From an uncultured Oscillospiraceae bacterium (lineage in GTDB: Bacteria; Bacillota; Clostridia; Oscillospirales; Oscillospiraceae), in the NCBI GenBank assembly GCA_900756715.1, contig CAAELC010000028.1, forward strand, positions 1-10,787: 10,787 nucleotides of DNA. The letters are read 5' to 3'. Of this stretch, positions 6,111-10,787 are shown piece after piece; position 1 is the first letter of the stretch, and every line of letters starts with the position of its first letter. Under the pieces are notes generated by a model. The model was not told the origin of the DNA. It did not search any database and saw nothing but the letters and a program-made list of their open reading frames with translations. Position numbers and translations under genes: made by a program.

Positions 6111-6866
6111 TTATCTTACCTCCTTGACTTCCTCGGGGCATTTGAACTGCTGGACGGGATAGTAAGGCATCATGTTCTCGCGCAGCCACTCCAGAGATTT
6201 TGTCGGCGTAAGGCCCCAGTTGGTGGGGCAGATGGACAGGAACTCCACGAAGGCAAAGCCCAGCTTCAGATCCTGCACCCGGAAGGCCCGCCGGATAGCC
6301 GCCTTGGCCTTGCGGACATTGGCAGGAGAATCCAGCGACACACGCTCGACATACACGGCACGGTCCTGACAGGAAATCAGCTCGCACATGCGCATAGGCA
6401 TACCGGCCTGCTCCACGGTTCGTCCGTCCACGCAGGTAGTGGTCTTCTGGCCAATAAGCGTGGTGGGGGCCATCTGGCCGCCGGTCATGCCGTAGATGGC
6501 ATTATTGATGAAGAAGGTGCAGAATTTCTCTCCCCGCTCGGCGGCGTGGATAATCTCGTTGGCGCCGATGGAGGCCAGATCTCCGTCGCCCTGATAGGTG
6601 AAAACGACAGAATCCGGATGCACCCGGCGAATGCCGGAGGCGACTGCCGGAGCCCGGCCATGAGGCGACTCGATCATATCCACATTCATGTAATGGTGGG
6701 CAACGATAGAGCAGCCCACCGGGGACACACCAATGGTGTTTCCAAGGTCTCCGCGCTCCTCCAGCACCTCCATAATCAGGCGATGGGCAATGCCATGGGT
6801 GCAGCCGGGGCAATAATGCAGCTCGGTTTCCCGCATTCCTTTGGTATATTCAAATACGGTCTTCAC
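6111..6866 (-). CDS. korB: 2-oxoacid:ferredoxin oxidoreductase, beta (thiamine diphosphate) subunit
   Basis: This 251-residue protein carries the thiamine diphosphate/magnesium motif: GDGDLASIG at 93-101, Asn121-Asn122, and the following IYGMTGGQMAPTT block at 124-136, which is highly conserved in 2-oxoacid:ferredoxin oxidoreductase beta subunits. YCPGCTHG at 18-25 supplies the cysteines that, with others, hold a [4Fe-4S] cluster near the active site. The enzyme decarboxylates the 2-oxoacid on thiamine diphosphate and passes electrons to the delta subunit. The start is GTG at 6866; GGAGGT ends 8 bases upstream, within the alpha-subunit end, and only one base separates the alpha stop from this start. 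The length matches the four-subunit enzymes. Confidence 0.94.
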   Translation of the reverse strand: MKTVFEYTKGMRETELHYCPGCTHGIAHRLIMEVLEERGDLGNTIGVSPVGCSIVAHHYMNVDMIESPHGRAPAVASGIRRVHPDSVVFTYQGDGDLASIGANEIIHAAERGEKFCTFFINNAIYGMTGGQMAPTTLIGQKTTTCVDGRTVEQAGMPMRMCELISCQDRAVYVERVSLDSPANVRKAKAAIRRAFRVQDLKLGFAFVEFLSICPTNWGLTPTKSLEWLRENMMPYYPVQQFKCPEEVKEVR

Positions 6867-6867
6867 C

Positions 6868-7947
6868 TTACTTCACCTCCATGATTTTCCGGGTACGATC
6901 CACAATTTCCTGCGGATCAAGCAGCATGCCGCCCACGCGGTTGATGAGGCTGACCGGCAGCCTGCACTCCGCCGCAAGACGGACATCATTAACCATCTGC
7001 CCCTGAGACAGCTCCACAGAGATCAGGCGGCGCGTGGTGGAATAGTCAATCTCGCGGAAGGCATCCACCGGGAAAGGCCAGAGGGTCTTCGGCCGGATGA
7101 GGCCCGCCCGAATGCCCTGCGCCTGCAGCATTTCCATGGCCTCCATGGTAATGCGGGAGGTGGAGCCGTAGGAAACGAACACCACCTCGGCCCCCTGCAG
7201 GTCACGGCTTTCCCAGCGCTGCTCCTCCCGCTGGGCCTTTTCATATTTGGGCCAGTAGCCATTGATGTAATCCTCCAGCAGCTCCTGCTGAAGCCAGACG
7301 GAGTTGATGGCGATACGGTCGCGCTTATTTTTATGGCCGGTGAGGCAATAGGGCTTGACCTGCGGAATTTCCTCCTCGGTCAGAGCGGGCTTGGCCGGCG
7401 GCATGATAACCGGCTCCATCATCTGGCCCAGCATGCCATCGGCGGCGATGATGACGGGGTTTCTGTACTCGTCTGCCAGATCGAAGGCCAGCCCGATCAT
7501 GTCGATGGCCTCCTGAATGGAGTTGGGCGCCAGCACCAAGGTGTGGTAGTCGCCGTTGGAGCCGCCGCGGGTGACCTGATTATAATCGGCCTGACCGGGT
7601 TGGATGGAACCGATGCCGGGGCCGCCGCGCATCACATTGATGATGACCAGCGGCAGCTGCACGGAACACAGCAGGCCGATGCTCTCCTGCATGAGGGCGA
7701 TGCCGGGGGAGGAGGATGTAATCAGCACCCGGCCGCCGGCTGCGGCCGCGCCGTAAGCCATGTTGATGGCGCCCAGCTCGGACTCAGCCTGAATGAAGGA
7801 GCCACCCACCTTTTTCAGCTCCCTGGACATATATTCCGGCACCTCGCTCTGCGGGGTGATGGGGTAGCCGAAGTAATACCGGCAGCCGGCGTTGATGGCG
7901 GCGGCGGCAAAGGCCTCGTTCCCCTTCATAAGTTTCTTTTCTGCCAT
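6868..7947 (-). CDS. vorB: 2-oxoacid:ferredoxin oxidoreductase, alpha subunit (VorB/KorA type)
   Basis: This 359-residue protein has the pyrimidine-binding domain of the family: GYPITPQSEVPEYM at 27-40, AESELGAINMAYGAAAAGG at 54-72, TSSSPG at 77-82 and MRGGPGIGS at 106-114. A transketolase-C-like domain follows. It lacks a fused gamma domain, consistent with a four-subunit enzyme. From memory, clostridial proteins beginning MAEKKLMKGNEA with this layout are usually named 3-methyl-2-oxobutanoate dehydrogenase subunit VorB, i.e. branched-chain 2-oxoacids as substrates; 2-oxoglutarate (KorA) cannot be excluded by sequence reading. I place the start at ATG 7947, with AAGGGGG 8 bases upstream, rather than the longer upstream frame that runs into the ferredoxin gene. 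The ferredoxin subunit ends 17 bases upstream. Confidence 0.92.
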   Translation of the reverse strand: MAEKKLMKGNEAFAAAAINAGCRYYFGYPITPQSEVPEYMSRELKKVGGSFIQAESELGAINMAYGAAAAGGRVLITSSSPGIALMQESIGLLCSVQLPLVIINVMRGGPGIGSIQPGQADYNQVTRGGSNGDYHTLVLAPNSIQEAIDMIGLAFDLADEYRNPVIIAADGMLGQMMEPVIMPPAKPALTEEEIPQVKPYCLTGHKNKRDRIAINSVWLQQELLEDYINGYWPKYEKAQREEQRWESRDLQGAEVVFVSYGSTSRITMEAMEMLQAQGIRAGLIRPKTLWPFPVDAFREIDYSTTRRLISVELSQGQMVNDVRLAAECRLPVSLINRVGGMLLDPQEIVDRTRKIMEVK

Positions 7948-7964
7948 TTTTTCAGCCCCCTTTC

Positions 7965-8186
7965 TTATTCTTCGACATACACATTGATGATGCCGTCCGG
8001 GCACATCATGGCGCAGCTTGCACAGCCAATGCACTTTTCCGGCTGGGTCACGCTGATGGGGTGATAGCCCTTACGGTTTACGGCCACACTGTCCAGCTGC
8101 AGAATCTTCATGGGACATGCGCTGACACACAGCTCGCAGCCCTTGCAGCGGTCGGTCCTGAGGACCAGTTTTCCTCGTTTTGTCAT
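7965..8186 (-). CDS. korD: 2-oxoacid:ferredoxin oxidoreductase, delta subunit (2[4Fe-4S] ferredoxin)
   Basis: This 73-residue protein carries two classical CxxCxxCxxxC-P clusters: Cys14, 17, 20, 24 (CKGCELCVSACP) and Cys52, 55, 58, 62 (CIGCASCAMMCP). It would carry electrons from the thiamine centre to free ferredoxin. It is the first gene of the operon, about 53 bases from the predicted transcription start. I chose the ATG at 8186 because AAGGAGA lies about 9 bases upstream and the extra 15 residues of the longer frame would come from the leader. The order delta-alpha-beta-gamma is that of known KorDABC-type operons. Confidence 0.92.
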   Translation of the reverse strand: MTKRGKLVLRTDRCKGCELCVSACPMKILQLDSVAVNRKGYHPISVTQPEKCIGCASCAMMCPDGIINVYVEE

Positions 8187-8225
8187 CTGCTTCACTCTCC
8201 TTAATTTTTTCAAGAGACGATACAA

Positions 8226-8239
8226 ATACAATTTTGTAT
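8226..8239. promoter_or_regulatory. Dyad at the transcription start of the oxidoreductase operon
   Basis: ATACAA-TT-TTGTAT is a perfect inverted repeat with 6-base arms, located about 7 bases downstream of the -10 box. An overlapping wider dyad, TACAAA (8221-8226) and TTTGTA (8233-8238), uses half-sites that resemble the TACCAAA arm of the palindrome upstream of the XRE gene. A repressor site at this position would block transcription of the operon. The binding protein is not known. Confidence 0.45.
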
Positions 8240-8245
8240 GTTTAT

Positions 8246-8274
8246 ATTATACAAATCAAATGTCACATAGTCAA
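8246..8274 (-). promoter_or_regulatory. Sigma-A promoter of the 2-oxoacid:ferredoxin oxidoreductase operon
   Basis: On the minus strand TTGACT (8269-8274) is 17 bases from a perfect TATAAT (8246-8251). The spacer contains the short dyad ATGT-G-ACAT. The predicted leader to the ferredoxin ATG is about 53 bases. Confidence 0.75.
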
Positions 8275-8415
8275 CAGTTTCTACAATGTTTTCCAATAGT
8301 CTGTGGAAATTTAGCACTTTGACTTGAAAAAGGATTTAAGATTTGTGCAACTTTAAATCTCGTCTATTTTGCTGAAATCAGGAAAAAAATCTGTTTCACA
8401 TTGCGAAACTTATTA

Positions 8416-8444
8416 TTGACGAACTACCAAATGTTTGGTATAAT
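8416..8444 (+). promoter_or_regulatory. Sigma-A promoter of the XRE-type regulator
   Basis: TTGACG (8416-8421) is 17 bases from TATAAT (8439-8444). The start codon at 8474 gives a leader of about 22 bases. A perfect palindrome fills most of the spacer. Confidence 0.75.
8425..8440. promoter_or_regulatory. Palindromic operator inside the XRE gene promoter
   Basis: TACCAAA-TG-TTTGGTA is a perfect inverted repeat with 7-base arms. It occupies the promoter spacer and the first two bases of the -10 box, so bound protein would exclude RNA polymerase. It is most simply an autorepression site of the XRE-type protein encoded 34 bases downstream. A second weaker dyad, GTTTC (8393-8397) and GAAAC (8405-8409), sits just upstream of the -35 box. 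Confidence 0.6.
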
Positions 8445-8473
8445 TGCCCCATGAGAAAGTGAGGTGCGGATCC

Positions 8474-9205
8474 ATGAGTTCTTTCTGCTATCATGTAGGA
8501 CAGCGGATCAAAAAGTATCGCAAGAGCCGCGGCTACACCATTGAGCAGTTTTCTGCCATGATCAACAAAAGCAAGGCTACCGTTTCCAAGTACGAGAACG
8601 GCACCATTACCATTGACATTGAAACACTTTACGAGATCGCCCGGGCACTGGAGATCGATCTGAAGTGCTTCATTGACTACCAGCCGCCGGTTTTCCACAC
8701 GGAGCCGGTGATGCACAAAAATTCCTATTTCAACCAGCCCCGGGCCTACATGTACTATTACGACGGGCGGGTTCACCAGCTGGTGCGTTCGCTATTGTGC
8801 TTTTCGCCCTCTGCCGCCGGGGACGCGGTGGATGTGATGCTGTATGTGGGCGTAGAGCATTTCAGCGACCCGAACCGGTGCCAGCACCTATTTACGGGCG
8901 AGATGAAGTCCTACGACACCATCACCCACATGGTTCTCATCAACCAGATCAATGAAGCGGAGAAAATGTACATCTGCATGCTCAATCCCCTGCAGACCCG
9001 CGCGCCTGCCATCGGGTTGCTGTCGGGAATCGGCAGCTCTCCCTTCTTCGCCCCCATTGCCGTGAAGACACTGATTTCCAAGGAGCCGCTGGAGGAGAAT
9101 GAGCGTCTGCTGAACTCCATCCGGCTGGATAAGGACGACTATCACCTGCTGAAATACTACAACATGATGGTCATCAACCGCCCGGCAGCTCTGTTTTTGG
9201 ATTGA
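8474..9205 (+). CDS. XRE-family (HTH_3) transcriptional regulator with an unrecognised C-terminal domain
   Basis: This 243-residue protein has an N-terminal Cro/C1-type helix-turn-helix at about 8-62; YTIEQFSAMINKSKATVSKY contains the two DNA-binding helices, followed by the usual ENG turn. Residues ~75-243 form a domain I do not recognise, with an aromatic stretch YMYYYDGR at 92-99 and a block LNPLQTRAPAIGLLSGIGSSP at about 170-190. It could sense a metabolite, but nothing shows which. The ATG at 8474 has GAGGTG 7 bases upstream; an in-frame TTG at 8444 overlaps the -10 box and is excluded. It is divergent from the oxidoreductase operon and likely autoregulated through the palindrome at 8425-8440. 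A clear terminator follows. Confidence 0.88.
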   Translation: MSSFCYHVGQRIKKYRKSRGYTIEQFSAMINKSKATVSKYENGTITIDIETLYEIARALEIDLKCFIDYQPPVFHTEPVMHKNSYFNQPRAYMYYYDGRVHQLVRSLLCFSPSAAGDAVDVMLYVGVEHFSDPNRCQHLFTGEMKSYDTITHMVLINQINEAEKMYICMLNPLQTRAPAIGLLSGIGSSPFFAPIAVKTLISKEPLEENERLLNSIRLDKDDYHLLKYYNMMVINRPAALFLD

Positions 9206-9227
9206 GACTTTTTACCATATATGCTTC

Positions 9228-9262
9228 AAGGCATCCCGCCGCAGACGGGATGCCTTATTTTT
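9228..9262 (+). terminator. Intrinsic terminator of the XRE-type regulator gene
   Basis: AAGGCATCCCG (9228-9238) and CGGGATGCCTT (9246-9256) form a perfect 11-bp stem with a 7-base loop, followed by ATTTTT. On the minus strand no T-run follows, so it may only weakly stop sigE transcripts, which converge on it. Confidence 0.85.
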
Positions 9263-9292
9263 ACGCGCTGTTTCTTTCCAACGGAGATCCGC

Positions 9293-9997
9293 TCAGCTCA
9301 TCCGCAGAATCTCCCGCCGCAGGCGGAGAATGATCCGCTTTTCCAGACGGGAAATGTAGGACTGGGAAATGCCCATGCGGTCAGCCACCTCCTTCTGTGT
9401 CAGCTCCTTCTGCCCTCCCAGACCAAAACGCATGGTAATAATGTCTTTTTCCCGGCCGGAGAGGGTGGATACGGCGTCGCGCAGCATTTTCCGGTCTACA
9501 TCCTCCTCGATGGGCCGCATGACGGTATCGCCATCGGTGCCCAGCACATCGCTGAGCAGCAGCTCCTTGCCATCCCAATCGGTGCTGAGCGGCTCGTCAA
9601 AGCTGACCTCAGCCCGCTGGGAGGCATTTTTGCGCAGATACATGAGAATCTCGTTTTCGATGCAGCGGGAGGCATAGGTGGCCAGCTTGATATTTTTATC
9701 GGAGCGGAAGGTATTGATGGCCTTGATGAGGCCAATGGTGCCGATGGAGATCAGGTCCTCGATGTTCACGCCGGTATTTTCAAAGCGGCGGGCCAGATAC
9801 ACCACCAGGCGGAGATTGCGCTCGATCAGTGTCTGGCGCACAGCCAGCTCGCCCCCATCCAGACGGCGCAGCAGATCTGCCTCCTGCTGCCGGGTCAGGG
9901 GCTGGGGCAATGTATCACTGCCCCCGATGTACATGACCTTATCCGGCCTGCTGATCCGAAGCAGCAGACGCCGCAGCCCTTGCAGAAGCCCGGTCAA
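9293..9997 (-). CDS. sigE: RNA polymerase sporulation sigma factor E precursor (pro-sigma-E)
   Basis: This 234-residue protein matches Bacillus subtilis SigE along its whole length as I recall it: YIGGSDTLPQPL at 23-34, the region-2 block ENTGVNIEDLISIGTIGLIKA at 73-93 with KLATYASRCIENEILMYLR, then VSFDEPLSTDWDG, and the region-4 helix-turn-helix TQKEVADRMGISQSYISRLEK at 200-220. It directs early mother-cell genes in sporulation. The N-terminal ~20 residues (MTGLLQGLRRLLLRISRPDK) are a hydrophobic/basic amphipathic pro-sequence that would be removed by SpoIIGA. I chose the TTG at 9997, preceded by a G-rich AAGGGGGGGAGGGAG stretch, because it yields this pro-sequence; an ATG at 9934 would omit it, and the open frame extends upstream to 10075 without family support. 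It overlaps the end of spoIIGA. Confidence 0.94.
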   Translation of the reverse strand: MTGLLQGLRRLLLRISRPDKVMYIGGSDTLPQPLTRQQEADLLRRLDGGELAVRQTLIERNLRLVVYLARRFENTGVNIEDLISIGTIGLIKAINTFRSDKNIKLATYASRCIENEILMYLRKNASQRAEVSFDEPLSTDWDGKELLLSDVLGTDGDTVMRPIEEDVDRKMLRDAVSTLSGREKDIITMRFGLGGQKELTQKEVADRMGISQSYISRLEKRIILRLRREILRMS

Positions 9998-10787
9998 CTC
10001 CCTCCCCCCCTTCCTCGCCGCCCCACAGGGCGCAGTAACCGCCGCCGTCACTGACCGGCCCCGGCGACAGGGCAATCAGCGCGCGGGGATAACGGCGTCT
10101 GCCAAAGGCAATATAATCACTGCGAACCGCCAGCAAAAGACCTGAGGCCGTGCCCACTGCCCGGTAGGGCAGCAGCGTAAAATGCAGCCGCGTCTCGCCC
10201 TGATACAGGCGGGCCATGGTTTCCTCCGGCGCAAGACCCTCCCGCAGGAGGGTGCGCTCCCACGGCGGCAGCAGGCTCAGCAGTGCGCCGCGCTCCATTA
10301 CCAGCACGCCCTGTCCATCCATGGGATTGCGCAGAGTATTGCCCGTGTCATGCAGGGCGCAGATTTCTTTCGTTCGCCCATTCAGGGCTACAGTTACGGT
10401 CATCCGTTCTCCTCCTCCATGCCGTGCCCCCTGGTGAAACAGCAGCTCCAGCACCGCTGACAGCAGCGCCGTGCCTCCAAGGAGCAATTTCCAGTCGATC
10501 CGTGCCTGCCAGAGCCGGCCGGGCAGCTGCCGGGATGTACCCAGCGCAAGACCTGCCGCCAGAATCAGCCCCGCCAAAGCGCCGGACAGGAGGAAAAAAA
10601 GGGCCGTGAGCCGCAGGCAGGACCGCTCTCGCCGGAAGGCAAGCAGAGCCATTCCCAGCCCCACGGCTGCCCGGCACCACCACGCGCCCAGCACCGAAAG
10701 GCCCGGCAGCAGCACTGCCACGGCATAACCGCCGCCCAGACAGGCACACAACGCAAAACGCAGCCGCCGCAGCGGCGCGCCGGCCAG
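9939..10787 (-). CDS. spoIIGA: Sporulation sigma-E processing peptidase SpoIIGA (partial at the window edge)
   Basis: The frame stays open from the right edge, so the N-terminus is missing (roughly 30-40 residues by comparison with the family); 282 residues are visible. The first part is hydrophobic with several membrane segments. The second part is the cytoplasmic aspartic-protease domain: HDTGNTL has the catalytic Asp (codon 10347-10349) in the DTGN/DSGN motif, preceded by RMTVTVALNGRT and followed by LLPYRAVGTASGLLLAV, which parallels LIPYRGVG of Bacillus SpoIIGA. It activates pro-sigma-E after contact with SpoIIR. It lies directly upstream of sigE, as in other spore formers. Family similarity ends near YCALWGGEE; the last ~20 residues overlap the sigE start by 59 bases, after a G7 tract. 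Confidence 0.92.
   Translation of the reverse strand: MAGAPLRRLRFALCACLGGGYAVAVLLPGLSVLGAWWCRAAVGLGMALLAFRRERSCLRLTALFFLLSGALAGLILAAGLALGTSRQLPGRLWQARIDWKLLLGGTALLSAVLELLFHQGARHGGGERMTVTVALNGRTKEICALHDTGNTLRNPMDGQGVLVMERGALLSLLPPWERTLLREGLAPEETMARLYQGETRLHFTLLPYRAVGTASGLLLAVRSDYIAFGRRRYPRALIALSPGPVSDGGGYCALWGGEEGGEGVDRASARAAASAASDQQAG

Noticed and set aside
5571..8064. Two long plus-strand open frames (437 and 407 codons) opposite the oxidoreductase genes
   Set aside because: They are antisense shadows produced by GC-rich coding; the minus strand gives complete family motifs with coupled ribosome sites.
9293..9934. Alternative sigE start at ATG 9934, giving a protein without pro-sequence
   Set aside because: It has no well-spaced ribosome site and would remove the amphipathic pro-sequence expected when SpoIIGA is encoded next door.

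Overview
This window looks like a chromosomal segment of a fairly GC-rich, endospore-forming, anaerobic Bacillota bacterium, most likely a clostridium of the Oscillospiraceae/Ruminococcaceae kind. The grounds are a clear sporulation pair (spoIIGA and pro-sigma-E), a four-subunit 2-oxoacid:ferredoxin oxidoreductase typical of strict anaerobes, strong AGGAGG-type ribosome sites, frequent TTG/GTG starts and sigma-A-like promoters. The genus is inference. No rRNA, tRNA, CRISPR array, transposase or phage gene was seen.

Layout. (1) Positions 2-205 hold the 3' end of an unrecognised plus-strand gene, convergent with the next block. (2) 351-3494, minus strand: a TetR-type regulator with its own promoter and a palindromic operator, then a 410-base gap, then a YjdF/DUF2238-like membrane protein followed 25 bases later by a radical SAM enzyme with extra C-terminal cysteines. 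A strong hairpin (260-286) ends this block. (3) 3709-4488, minus strand: a two-gene unit, a minimal PspC protein and a CDP-alcohol phosphatidyltransferase, between a near-consensus promoter (4550-4578) and a 16-bp-stem terminator (3576-3613). (4) 4858-8186, minus strand: a five-gene operon with 2-oxoacid:ferredoxin oxidoreductase subunits in the order delta (ferredoxin), alpha, beta, gamma, then a MinD/Mrp-like P-loop ATPase. It runs from a TTGACT-17-TATAAT promoter to a hairpin terminator at 4792-4822. (5) 8474-9205, plus strand: an XRE-type regulator transcribed divergently from the oxidoreductase operon across an AT-rich, dyad-rich intergenic region; a perfect palindrome lies inside its own promoter. 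(6) 9293-10787, minus strand: sigE, and upstream of it spoIIGA cut by the window edge.

How they work together. The oxidoreductase would oxidatively decarboxylate a 2-oxoacid (branched-chain or 2-oxoglutarate) to the acyl-CoA and pass electrons to ferredoxin. The divergent XRE protein is the obvious candidate regulator, and the trailing ATPase a candidate assembly or accessory factor. SpoIIGA is the membrane aspartic protease that activates pro-sigma-E in the mother cell.

The items most worth a second look are the spoIIGA/sigE junction, where a G7 tract puts the spoIIGA stop inside sigE although one more G would give a TTGA stop/start overlap; the P-loop ATPase with a CxxC pair tied to the oxidoreductase; the XRE regulator with its operator; and the TetR/DUF2238/radical SAM cluster of unknown function.
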